Shown here piece by piece: positions 56,611-64,000 of a DNA stretch of 64,000 nt. The DNA is from Methanobacterium sp. (GTDB taxonomy: Archaea; Methanobacteriota; Methanobacteria; Methanobacteriales; Methanobacteriaceae): NCBI RefSeq assembly GCF_038562635.1, contig NZ_JBCFBO010000001.1, positions 248,001 through 312,000 on the forward strand. The letters are read 5' to 3'. The position numbers and the translations under genes are program-made. Every line of letters begins with the position of its first letter. Within the stretch, counting starts at the first letter, position 1. The notes beneath the pieces are model-generated. The model did no database searches, was not told the origin of the DNA, and saw only the letters and a program-made list of their open reading frames with translations.

Positions 56611-57054
56611 TCATTTTTTTGAAGTTGAAGATTTCCATAGATTCTGGATATCTTTGGGAAGATTAGATCTTACCTGTTTTATTTCTCCAGCACCACCAAG
56701 CCTATTTTCTAATAAGTGAAATACAGCCCTAGTAGCTTCTTCAGTTTGTATTGGTCTTTTAGGTGTTTTTTCCTGTACTTTCTGGAAAAATTCTTCCCTA
56801 TTTTTTATTTTATCAGGCTTGTGTCTTGTACTGTATCCCTCATAATAAATTCCCTTCATAACCATTGGAAGCTCATCTCCAAGTTCTATAGCTTCTTCAA
56901 GAGGTAATCGATCTCTTAATGTCTGAATAACAGATCTAAAAGCTATATAAACCATGTTTTCGTCTTCCCATCCCAGATCATCTTGCATTTCATGCAGCCA
57001 TTCCTTTGTTTTTTGTGTAGACTTTTCTATTGATGAAAATGCAGCCTTAACCAT
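56611..57054 (-). CDS. DUF2267 family protein
   Basis: A 147-residue protein with two DUF2267-type helical repeats (EWLHEMQDDLGWEDENMVYIAFRSVIQTLRDRLPLEEAIELGDELPMVMKGIYYEGY is the first unit, but only shortened parts quoted here: LPMVMKGIYYEGY near residue 65). Function of DUF2267 is unknown; many are near stress or hemerythrin genes. It probably forms an operon with the LLM oxidoreductase, 27 bp apart. Upstream lie two hairpins of the array type (57080-57128). Confidence 0.8.
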   Translation of the reverse strand: MVKAAFSSIEKSTQKTKEWLHEMQDDLGWEDENMVYIAFRSVIQTLRDRLPLEEAIELGDELPMVMKGIYYEGYSTRHKPDKIKNREEFFQKVQEKTPKRPIQTEEATRAVFHLLENRLGGAGEIKQVRSNLPKDIQNLWKSSTSKK

Positions 57055-57079
57055 TTATTATCACTCCTAATTATTTTCT

Positions 57080-57128
57080 TCAAAAATTCTATGAATTTTT
57101 GAGACATCGAAAATTTACAATTTTCGAT
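57080..57128. repeat. Triloop hairpin pair D
   Basis: Two palindromes as arm/loop: TCAAAAATTC/TAT (57080-57102) and ATCGAAAATT/TAC (57106-57128), separated by 3 nt. They lie 26 bp upstream of the start codon of the DUF2267 gene. Confidence 0.85.
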
Positions 57129-57289
57129 AGTTAAAATTTCAAATCAAGAATGCATTATTAATATTTTTAATTCGAATGTAATAAAATATTCTGTTAAATT
57201 AATAAAAAGATAAGTAAATTCAAAATGTTTATACTTTAAAGTAAAAATAAACTTCAAATAATTTTTAAATACTTAAAGAGGGCACCTAA

Positions 57290-57664
57290 ATGGAAAATGA
57301 GAAAGAACTAAAAATCGAAAATCAATTTGATTTAATCTGTCCAGAATGCGGCGTTGGAAATTTAAATGGAGCCAAAAATTGTTTGGTATGTGGTAAAAAT
57401 CTTGAGGACACTATTATATTTTTAGAAGATGACTCTTTTGACTTAGAAATTACTAAAGATGCCATTATAGAATACAGAAAGAATTTTTGGGGAACAAATA
57501 GAACTGGGAAAGTAAATAAATATAATTTAAATAAAGTTGAAAATGTTGAATTTGGCCCGTCTTCACGTTTTATTTTTTCATATAATGAAAAAAGAATCGT
57601 TTTACCCCTAAAGGAAGAAAATTTGAAAAAAATAAAAAAAATAGAAGAAGTTTTAAATCTTTAA
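57290..57664 (+). CDS. Zinc-ribbon protein with C-terminal PH-like domain
   Basis: A 124-residue protein: zinc ribbon CPECGVGNLNGAKNCLVCGKNL (two C-x2-C pairs at residues 19-40, shown in part) and then a beta-rich region (ITKDAIIEYRKNFWGTNRTGKV, VEFGPSSRFIFSYNEKRIVLPL) like a short bPH domain, ending in a basic helix. Found in many methanogens with no known function. RBS region AGAGGGCACCTAA precedes the ATG. No partner seen. Confidence 0.75.
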   Translation: MENEKELKIENQFDLICPECGVGNLNGAKNCLVCGKNLEDTIIFLEDDSFDLEITKDAIIEYRKNFWGTNRTGKVNKYNLNKVENVEFGPSSRFIFSYNEKRIVLPLKEENLKKIKKIEEVLNL

Positions 57665-57737
57665 AGACACGTAAAACTTGTTTTCCAGGTCTGCATCAGA
57701 TTAACATATGTCCCATCTATGATTTATTCTGTATGTT

Positions 57738-58151
57738 TTATCCCAGTCTTGCACCAGTTTGAGCATCTATAGAAATACTAACTCCTTCTTTTTCGCCACC
57801 CGAATTAATAATTGGTACATTCCACACTAATCTTCCATCGGACCATGTATTAAGCGTTGGGGTACCAGTATATGCGCCAGATTCTAAAATATATGCTTGA
57901 GCAATTTTTTTTGCCTGTTGAGCTGACACGGTAGTATTTGTATTGTTAGTGCTGTTGGTTGTAGAATTTGTAGAATTAGTTTCATTATTCACCATCGTGG
58001 TGTTATTCTGCGGTGATTCATTTTGTGGAGGGTTACTGGACACATTTGATGTATTATCGATTGGACCTGTATTTTGTGCGGCTATATATATTCCCGCAAT
58101 AGATATTACAATTAAAGCTACAATTGCAATCACAATTCCCTTGTTATTCAC
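57738..58151 (-). CDS. Membrane-anchored PepSY-domain protein with Asn/Thr/Ser-rich linker
   Basis: A 137-residue protein from a GTG start (58151) with GAGGTG before it. N-terminal helix at residues 5-25 anchors it; residues 27-76 are a low-complexity linker with about ten N-glycosylation sequons (NTS, NVS, NES, NTT, NET and several NST). A PepSY-like domain follows (QQAKKIAQAYILESGAYTGTPTL, then WNVPI and a DAQTG end). PepSY units can inhibit or regulate peptidases; the role here is unknown. Confidence 0.8.
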   Translation of the reverse strand: MNNKGIVIAIVALIVISIAGIYIAAQNTGPIDNTSNVSSNPPQNESPQNNTTMVNNETNSTNSTTNSTNNTNTTVSAQQAKKIAQAYILESGAYTGTPTLNTWSDGRLVWNVPIINSGGEKEGVSISIDAQTGARLG

Positions 58152-58188
58152 TATTTCACCTCTTTGTCATTTAATATCTTTATTTCCT

Positions 58189-58340
58189 ATGTTAAAAAAA
58201 TTTCCAATTTTTTTACAATGAAAAATAAGAAATTTTTCACATGTTAAAAAAATTTCCAATTTTCTTGCAATTTTTAATTGCAAGTTTGAAAATCGACTTC
58301 GATTTTCAATTTTTACAATGAAAAATAAGAAATTTTTCAT
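58189..58340. repeat. Direct repeat with hairpin insertion (array E)
   Basis: Copy 1 (58189-58240, 52 bp) and copy 2 (58241-58340, 100 bp) share both ends: ATGTTAAAAAAATTTCCAAT at the left and ACAATGAAAAATAAGAAAT at the right. Copy 2 holds an extra 48 bp with two palindromes: CTTGCAATT/TTT and a GAAAATCGA stem with a 2-nt loop, flanked by CAATTTT direct repeats. A short partial third copy begins at about 58340. The gene-free stretch 58.15-58.55 kb holds nothing else. Confidence 0.85.
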
Positions 58341-58553
58341 ATATTAAAAAAAAGTATTGATGATAATTTTAGTTTATATCAGTTATAAAATAAATATTTG
58401 AATAAAAACATGTTAATTTCTTATTTAAAACTCCCAATCATTCTTTAAATAATCTTTAATCTACTAAAAATTAAAATACTTAAATTAAACTCATTTAATA
58501 GATTAATCTATCTTTTATTTAAAATAGTCACATATAAAAAAATAAATAAACTA

Positions 58554-59183
58554 TTATTCATCTTTTTTCTGACTTAAAAGCAGTTTAAGATCAAAAATCA
58601 TGGCCCATGCTTCTTCAACCTGTGAAGAAATATCTCCAGATGCAAGTTCTATAAATTTTTCCAGACATTTTATGGCCTCTTCATAATTACCCATAAATTT
58701 AAGAACAGATCCTTTACCTGCCCATGCTTTAGCATCATCTGGATTCACTTTTAAAGATTCATTAAACGAGTCTAGTGCTTCTTCATATCTAGTAAGGCTA
58801 AAAAGAACAGTTCCCCGATTATCCCATGTATTGTTATCTTCAGGTTTAATATCTAGTGCCCTGTCAAAACAGTTTATAGCCTCTTCAAATCTTTTAAGGG
58901 CTGCCATTGAAACTCCCATATTGGACCATGCCTGAAAATCATCAGGTTTCAAATCAAGAGATATTTCAAAACTCTCTATAGCATCAGAATACCTTCCAGC
59001 ACCTGAAAGGGCAACTCCCCTGTTGTCCCATACTTTCACATCATTTTTATTTAATTCTAATGCTGAATCATAACATATTAATGCTGCAACATATTCTTTT
59101 TGCATTAAAAGTCTATCTCCTTCGTTGACCCATGATTCAAATGCCTTTATATCCTGAATATCTCCATTTTCTAAATTTGTCAT
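58554..59183 (-). CDS. TPR repeat protein
   Basis: A 209-residue protein made of four or five tetratricopeptide repeats, each with the W-x2-G/A-x2-L and P-x-D/N-x3-W pattern (KPDDFQAWSNMGVSMAALKR, KPEDNNTWDNRGTVLFSLTR, NPDDAKAWAGKGSVL). Such protein-interaction scaffolds are very frequent in Methanobacteria. No signal peptide, so cytoplasmic. The RBS is weak. No partner gene is evident. Confidence 0.9.
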   Translation of the reverse strand: MTNLENGDIQDIKAFESWVNEGDRLLMQKEYVAALICYDSALELNKNDVKVWDNRGVALSGAGRYSDAIESFEISLDLKPDDFQAWSNMGVSMAALKRFEEAINCFDRALDIKPEDNNTWDNRGTVLFSLTRYEEALDSFNESLKVNPDDAKAWAGKGSVLKFMGNYEEAIKCLEKFIELASGDISSQVEEAWAMIFDLKLLLSQKKDE

Positions 59184-59357
59184 TGATCATTTTTTTGATC
59201 TTTATTTAACTTAAATTTTAATCATTAAATACTAATTGAGCATAATTGGAGTTAATCAAATTATTGCTTAAAAATTTTCATGTCATTTATCATACCTGCA
59301 ATATGAGCTAAAAAAATATTTATCATAAACTACAAATAAAATAGTGGAGATAGAACT

Positions 59358-59720
59358 ATGATTGATTGGAAAGCCGTTATTATCGGATTTTTTGTGTCTC
59401 TCGTCCTTGGAACGCTGCTCAGCTTTGTTATTCCTGTTGTGGGCGGGCTGATTTCATCACTTGTTGCAGGTATACTTGTTGGTTATATTGTTAACATTAA
59501 TTTAACTAACGGTGCTGTAAATAGTGCTATTATGGGCCTTTTAGGTGGATTAATAGAATCAATAATCATCATTATATTAGGTGCGGCCTTTGCAGGGATC
59601 ATTGGACTGCTTGTTGCAGCTCTTGGTGTTATCGTAGTTTTAGTGCTTACCATAATTCATGTGATAATCGCTGTAATTGGCGGTGTAATAGGGTCTGCAA
59701 TTAGGGGAAATGCATATTAA
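59358..59720 (+). CDS. DUF5518-like small membrane protein
   Basis: A 120-residue glycine-rich membrane protein with four helices (residues 5-27, 30-47, 56-80 and 85-115), the pattern of DUF5518 proteins of Methanobacteria; ends with GGVIGSAIRGNAY. RBS GGAGAT precedes the ATG. Function unknown. It runs toward hairpin array F. Confidence 0.75.
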   Translation: MIDWKAVIIGFFVSLVLGTLLSFVIPVVGGLISSLVAGILVGYIVNINLTNGAVNSAIMGLLGGLIESIIIIILGAAFAGIIGLLVAALGVIVVLVLTIIHVIIAVIGGVIGSAIRGNAY

Positions 59721-59830
59721 TTATTTCCTATTTTCAAACTAAAATAAGTATTTAAATGCCAAATAAAATATAAAATAGTTTTTTTTAATTGTATTGCAGT
59801 TAGATTAAGCTAAAAACAAAATAAAACCCT

Positions 59831-60373
59831 GCAAAATCTTCGATTTTCGGTTCAAGAAACATAGCAATCGAAAACTCCGTTTTCGATGCGTCAAAATTGA
59901 AAATTTTGACAGTTTCTTTCAACCTCAAACACATTGTGTTTGGGGCATGAGAAACTTTAAAAAATCAAGGATTTTTTAAGCCTACAAAAACCAAAGGTTT
60001 TTGTGGCCGAGGAAATTAAACTAACAAATCATTAAAAAATCTCTGATTTTTTATGCGTAAAAAATGCATAGCATTTTTACAGCTTTGATTTGTTGCCCCG
60101 AAATCATAGATTTCGAGGGTTTCCTCCGGCAAAGAAAATGCTACGCATTCTCTCCTGCTTCGTTTCTCGGCTACAAAACTTTCAGTTTTGTAAGCATGTA
60201 AAAATTTTCAATTTTTACGGTTAAGGAACTCTGTTCCGTAAACATGTAAAAAATCTTCGATTTTTTACGACCACAAAACCGAAGGTCTTCAAAATCTATG
60301 ATTTTGAGACCAAGAAAACGGAGTTTTCTTAGGTTTTGTAGGCACCGAAAATCCCTCAAATTGAGGGATTTTC
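59831..60373. repeat. Triloop hairpin array F (about 18 units, nested)
   Basis: The largest array. Examples as arm/loop: ATCGAAAAC/TCC, GTCAAAATT/GAA, CAAACAC/ATT, AAAAAATC/AAG, ACAAAAACC/AAA, AAAAAATC/TCT, ACAAAACT/TTC, GTAAAAATT/TTC, GGAAC/TCT, GTAAAAAATC/TTC, CAAAATC/TAT, AAGAAAAC/GGA. Outer stems enclose groups: AAGAAAC (59854) with GTTTCTT (59912), AACAAATCA (60023) with TGATTTGTT (60086), ACAAAACC with GGTTTTGT near 60280-60340. The last stem, 13-bp arm GAAAATCCCTCAA (60347-60373), lies 20 bp after the secD stop codon and could act as a terminator. Confidence 0.9.
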
Positions 60374-60393
60374 AAGTGAAATAAAAAAAATAT

Positions 60394-61614
60394 TTACGCA
60401 TCTTTTACAACGAATTTCTCCATAAACTTCGCATAAACAGGTCTTGTTACGAAAATTCCAATTAAAACCCCAAGGATTGTAGTGATTGCAAAGTTAGAAA
60501 GAAGTCCAATTCCAGTTAAACCTCTTGTTATCCCTACATAAAATAGCGGGATCATTGCAGCAATTAAAGTGGCTGCTGAAGCATATATAATAAAGAAAGC
60601 ACCTTTAATTTTGAGATTGAGTCCTGTCCTTCTTCTTTTTGAAACTTTACCCCTCTTAAGGACCTCATCAGTTATAATGATCTGGTCGTCTACTCCCGTA
60701 CCTATCGCCGCAATAATACCTGCTATGGCAGCTAAATCTAACTCTACACTATGTGATATAGATATCACGCCTAAAATGATGATAAGTTCTGCAATGCTGG
60801 TGAAAACTATAGGCAGTACCAGTATAGGCCTCTTATATCTGACAAATACTATAAGGGCAACTACAATTAATGCCAGTACACCTGCCATTAACGCTCCAGT
60901 TCTGAACTGATCTCCCAGATCTGCAGATATTCCCTGTATTCCTGCAATATTAACAGATACTGGCAATGAACCAGACTGCAATACGGCGTAAATTTCTTTT
61001 GCATGATTTTCTGCATCTGATTTTGAATTTGCAGGAATCTGTACCTGTACATCAGGTTGAGGTACACCATTAGCAACATCAGGATTTATTTCTGGCGAAC
61101 TAATCAGCTGATCATCCAAGTAAAAATCTACGGGTTGACCAGCTTTGCCATTTGCTGCTGCTGCAAATTTCTTAGCGCCCTCAGTTGACAGAGTAAATGG
61201 AACATATGCAGTATTTCCTATGATCTCATATGTTTTGACACTAGTTATGTCTGAACCTGTAATAACTGTCTGGTTGTCTATTTTTGCTTCAAATTTACCG
61301 GGCTTTCCAATAAGCTTTGCAACCTGATCAGGCTGAACATTAGCAATTTCAACAATGACATCCTGATCTCCACTAGCCCTAACTTTAATGTCTGACACTC
61401 CAAAAACGTTAAGACGCTTATCCAAAACAGTCGTAACTGTACCCATAGTAGTTGTATCAACCGGATGTTCCAGATGTATTTGAACTAGAGAACCGCCCTT
61501 TAAATCCAGCCCTTGAGGCACTCCATAGATTGAAATTGAAGCTAAACTTCCGATTAAAAGAACGATCAGTACAATTACACGGTAATCCTTTAAAAAATCT
61601 GTAATATTGCTCAT
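60394..61614 (-). CDS. secD: SecD protein-export subunit, paralog 2
   Basis: A 406-residue archaeal SecD: one N-terminal membrane helix, the extracytoplasmic P1 domain (LDLKGGSLVQIHLE near residue 36, DKRLNVFGVSD, GDQDVIVEIA), and a C-terminal RND-type five-helix domain with IIAAIGTGVDDQIIITDEV. It works with SecF to use the proton gradient in protein export. It is a close paralog of the neighbouring secD at 62428 (about four in five residues identical), with long identical DNA runs such as 60656-60708 and 62687-62739. Unlike the first copy it is not joined to secF; an 813-bp region with array G separates them. Second secD genes are unusual in archaea. Confidence 0.92.
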   Translation of the reverse strand: MSNITDFLKDYRVIVLIVLLIGSLASISIYGVPQGLDLKGGSLVQIHLEHPVDTTTMGTVTTVLDKRLNVFGVSDIKVRASGDQDVIVEIANVQPDQVAKLIGKPGKFEAKIDNQTVITGSDITSVKTYEIIGNTAYVPFTLSTEGAKKFAAAANGKAGQPVDFYLDDQLISSPEINPDVANGVPQPDVQVQIPANSKSDAENHAKEIYAVLQSGSLPVSVNIAGIQGISADLGDQFRTGALMAGVLALIVVALIVFVRYKRPILVLPIVFTSIAELIIILGVISISHSVELDLAAIAGIIAAIGTGVDDQIIITDEVLKRGKVSKRRRTGLNLKIKGAFFIIYASAATLIAAMIPLFYVGITRGLTGIGLLSNFAITTILGVLIGIFVTRPVYAKFMEKFVVKDA

Positions 61615-61708
61615 TCATGTGCTCCTTAATACTTAATTTAGAAGACAATTAATAATTCATTTATTATCGCCAAAAATGAGGTATATTCCCCAATAATTTT
61701 TGTTTACA

Positions 61709-62094
61709 TGCGAAAATTTTCAATTTTCGCGGTTGCAAAAACACAGTTTTTGCAAACATGCAAAATCGAAGTTTACAAACCTTAAAAAATCTCTGATTTT
61801 TTATGTAGAAAAATGCAAAGCATTTTTCTAACTTTGGTTTGTGCCCCAAACACACATTGTGTGTTTGATAGTTTCGCGGTTGCAAAACTGTCAAAAATTT
61901 ATAAATTTTTGATACCTGCAAAAACCTATGGTTTTTGCGGCCGAGGAAATAAATTTCCTCAGGCGTAGAAAAATGTTGTTAAAATCTCTCAAAACCGCAG
62001 GTTTTGGAGCGCGAAACTTTGTTTCGCAAGTTTCAATTTTGACACCGCGAAAATCAAAGATTTTTCGCATGCTATGCATTTTTCTCCAGCTCTA
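61709..62094. repeat. Triloop hairpin array G (about 13 units, nested)
   Basis: Lies between the two secD genes. Units as arm/loop: GCGAAAATT/TTC (61710), GCAAAAAC/ACA, AAAAAATC/TCT, TAGAAAAATGC/AAA, CAAACACAC/ATT, GCAAAAACC/TAT, CAAAACC/GCA, GCGAAAC/TTT, and GCGAAAATC/AAA with a bulge. Outer pairs: ACAAACC (61775) with GGTTTGT (61836); AGAAAAATG (61967) with GCATTTTTCT (62085). It lies in the 5' region of secD paralog 2 but its promoter cannot be placed. Confidence 0.9.
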
Positions 62095-62427
62095 TTTTGC
62101 AAACAGAAAAAATTACCCATTTAACTGTATATTTCCATGAATTTTCAATTATATCTCCTGTTTATCTTTCCTTGAGTTAGTTTAACACACTAATCTTTAT
62201 GAAAATATTATTTTATATGTTATAAATGTTTCCATTTACCGGGCTGGTACTATTTTAAATAGAAGTAATAATAACGATTTAGAGCCAATTCTAAAAATAT
62301 TTTAGATATTTTGAAAGTATTAAACCCCTAATTATGTTTTATTTAAATTATAACCATATCTCATTAAATTAAGTTAAAATAAACTGGTAATTCACTTAAA
62401 TTCAAAAATAAAAAGGAAAGAGTATTT

Positions 62428-63642
62428 TTACTCTGTTACAACAAATTTTTCTATGAATTTCGCATACACAGGCCTTGTTACGAAAATTCCAATTAAAACA
62501 CCAAGGATTGTGGTAAATGCAAAACTTGAAAGGAGTCCAATTCCAGTCATACCTCTTGATAACCCCACATAAAGCAGTGGAATCATTGCAGCAATTAACG
62601 TGGCTGCTGAAGCATATATAATGAAGAAAGCACCTTTAATTTTAATGTTAAGTCCAGTTCTTCTTCTTTTTGAAACTTTACCTCTTTTAAGGACCTCATC
62701 AGTTATAATGATCTGGTCGTCTACTCCCGTACCTATCGCTGCAATAATACCTGCTATGGCAGCTAAATCTATCTCCCAGTGTATAATTGAAGCAGCACCT
62801 AAAATGATGATAAGTTCTGCAATACTGGTGAAGACAATAGGCAGTACCAGTATAGGCCGCTTATACCTGATGAAGATTATAATGGCAACTACAATTAATG
62901 CCAGTACACCTGCCATTAAAGCCCCATTTTTAAACTGGTCTCCTAACTCTGCAGATATACCCTGTATTCCTGCAATACTAACTGATACAGGCAATGAACC
63001 AGACTGTAAAACTGCTTGAATACCTTTTGCTTCATTAACTGCAGCATCTTTTGTGCTGTTACTACCAGTTATTTGTACATCTGTTGTTGGCACGCCGTTA
63101 GCAACGTCTGCACCTATTTCTGGCGAACTGATTAATTGATTATCAAGGTAGAAATCTACAGGCTGCCCTGCTTTACCCTGTGCTGCTACAGCGAATTTTT
63201 TAGCCCCATCTACAGATAAGGTAAACGGTACTTCCCAGTTGTTTCCTGTAACACTGTACGTTTTGACACTTACTATGTCTGAACCTGTAATTACTGTCTG
63301 GTTGTTAATTTTGGCCTCAAATTTACCTGGTGTTCCAATGATCTTTGCAACCTGATCTGGTTGAACACCTGCAATTTCAACGATGACATCCTGATCTCCA
63401 CTAGCCCTAACTTTAACGTCTGACACTCCAAAAACGTTAAGACGCTTATCCAGAACAGTCGTAACTGTACCCATAGTAGTTGTATCAACCGGTTTTTCCA
63501 GGTGTATTTGAACAAGTGAACCACCTTTTAAATCCAGCCCTTCAGATACCCCATATAATGAAATTGATGCTAGGCTTCCTACTAAAAGAACGACCAGTAC
63601 AATTACACGGTAATCCTTTAAAAAGTCAATTACGTCACTCAT
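62428..63642 (-). CDS. secD: SecD protein-export subunit, paralog 1
   Basis: A 404-residue archaeal SecD, with the same domains as the paralog at 60394: N-terminal helix (VIDFLKDYRVIVLVVLLVGS), P1 domain with LDLKGGSLVQIHLE, and the RND domain with GTGVDDQIIITDEVLKRGK. ATG 63642 is the start: it overlaps the secF stop as ATGA, the standard secF-secD arrangement in archaea, so this is the ancestral copy. A longer frame to 63666 would run into secF. The P1 head region (residues 195-215) differs most between the two copies. Confidence 0.95.
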   Translation of the reverse strand: MSDVIDFLKDYRVIVLVVLLVGSLASISLYGVSEGLDLKGGSLVQIHLEKPVDTTTMGTVTTVLDKRLNVFGVSDVKVRASGDQDVIVEIAGVQPDQVAKIIGTPGKFEAKINNQTVITGSDIVSVKTYSVTGNNWEVPFTLSVDGAKKFAVAAQGKAGQPVDFYLDNQLISSPEIGADVANGVPTTDVQITGSNSTKDAAVNEAKGIQAVLQSGSLPVSVSIAGIQGISAELGDQFKNGALMAGVLALIVVAIIIFIRYKRPILVLPIVFTSIAELIIILGAASIIHWEIDLAAIAGIIAAIGTGVDDQIIITDEVLKRGKVSKRRRTGLNIKIKGAFFIIYASAATLIAAMIPLLYVGLSRGMTGIGLLSSFAFTTILGVLIGIFVTRPVYAKFIEKFVVTE

Positions 63643-64000
63643 TTGCGGCCACTCTCCATGTACCATCTAAGGATTCCAAGGTTCATAAGCCATGTCGCTA
63701 TAACATCGGCAGCAAGTCCTATCATCAAAACCTCCGCAATATTCTGCAGAGTCGCTGCAGATGGTATGAAGAATAAAACTATGACATATAGTGCTACCAT
63801 TGAACCTATAGCTGCTGCAGCCATTGTAAATCCTGTTTTCATAGCATTTATAGCTCTTTCTGTAATTGTTCCTTCCCTACGCTTCAGTACACGCGTGGTA
63901 AGCAAAATATCTGTGTCTACACTGTACCCGATAAGCAGGAGTAATGCACCTACCGATGCAAGTGAAAGTGGTATTCCAAACAGGGACATTCCACCAGCTG
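63639..64000 (-). CDS. secF: SecF protein-export subunit, 3' part
   Basis: C-terminal 120 residues of SecF; the frame stays open to the window edge, so the gene is cut there. Seen: LLLIGYSVDTDILLTTRVLKRREGT (the RND motif with D-T-D) and two or three membrane helices, with the typical end YMESGRK. Joined to secD paralog 1 by an ATGA overlap. Confidence 0.92.
   Translation of the reverse strand, partial: AGGMSLFGIPLSLASVGALLLLIGYSVDTDILLTTRVLKRREGTITERAINAMKTGFTMAAAAIGSMVALYVIVLFFIPSAATLQNIAEVLMIGLAADVIATWLMNLGILRWYMESGRK

Noticed and set aside
59831..60373. All array hairpins as simple transcription terminators
   Set aside because: Too many stems per site, most without a following T run, and several arrays lie upstream of genes. 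Only the 13-bp stem at 60347-60373 and the structure at 42233-42292 sit where a terminator would be expected.
60171..62079. Reading frames inside arrays F and G (for example 60171-60359, 61664-61921, 61891-62079)
   Set aside because: They are by-products of palindromes (runs of Lys, Phe, Ile codons mirrored), lack RBS, and overlap on both strands.

Overview
The window looks like a chromosome segment of a mesophilic, hydrogenotrophic-type methanogen of the order Methanobacteriales, most likely a Methanobacterium. Direct support: very AT-rich intergenic DNA, strong GGAGGTG-type ribosome binding sites, TATA-box promoters, and archaeal genes such as a thermosome subunit, archaeal PheT, PyrI, SecD/SecF, a DtxR-type regulator and a secreted protein with cell-wall (pseudomurein) binding-like repeats. 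No methanogenesis operon, rRNA, tRNA, CRISPR array, insertion sequence or prophage was recognised.

Layout. 0.2-1.8 kb: two tandem paralogous membrane-anchored proteins sharing a 161-bp identical tract. 1.9-4.8 kb: feoB with an overlapping upstream DtxR regulator and two operator-like palindromes. 4.8-5.7 kb: non-coding, with two copies of a hairpin repeat. 5.7-10.8 kb: membrane proteins, a GMC-like flavoprotein carrying a ferredoxin-type Cys motif, and a P-type ATPase with altered ion-site motifs. 11.1-13.6 kb: a marR gene and an almost identical broken partial copy, bracketing a methyltransferase. 14-16 kb: hydrolase plus CPBP protease operon. 16-20.5 kb: small secreted and membrane proteins, a hydrolase and many repeated non-coding elements. 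20.5-25.3 kb: dapB and a TetR-DUF169-membrane protein-MFS efflux operon. 26.9-33 kb: CorC-like protein, tautomerase, acetate uptake plus acetyl-CoA synthetase operon. 33-41 kb: Nudix, thermosome, a peptide-deformylase-like protein, small proteins, pheT. 41-47.6 kb: YjbQ, a three-gene two-component operon, a DedA protein. 48-59.7 kb: hemerythrin, small secreted proteins rich in glycosylation sequons, DUF3892, aspartoacylase-like, ArsR, cell-wall-binding-like protein, pyrI, LLM oxidoreductase, DUF2267, PepSY, TPR, DUF5518. 60.4-64 kb: two secD paralogs and the 3' end of secF.

The most unusual feature is not a gene. At least seven intergenic sites hold arrays of short, mostly perfect palindromes (arms 7-13 bp, loop usually exactly 3 nt). 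Each stem has its own sequence but they share one architecture, and they are often nested inside the loops of larger hairpins. Three places show what looks like insertion of hairpins as units: a CCCCGAAA/TTTCGAGGG hairpin found empty twice and filled once, a 52-bp direct repeat whose second copy holds a 48-bp hairpin pair, and a repeated non-coding element whose second copy holds a hairpin pair. Arrays flank the second secD on both sides and sit in the presumed 5' leaders of acs, a hydrolase and a DUF2267 gene. Four other families of repeated non-coding elements (called E, X, Y and Z here) are scattered between 16 and 56 kb.

Gene-free stretches of over 300 bases in which I see nothing specific: 10.76-11.16 kb, 12.62-13.09 kb, 29.98-30.35 kb, 36.45-36.98 kb, 37.23-37.67 kb, 38.19-38.70 kb, 46.46-46.96 kb, 48.89-49.27 kb, 50.24-50.83 kb, 51.70-52.00 kb and 62.1-62.4 kb. 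All are AT-rich and without convincing small genes. Starts given here were often moved from the longest frame to a codon with a proper ribosome binding site.
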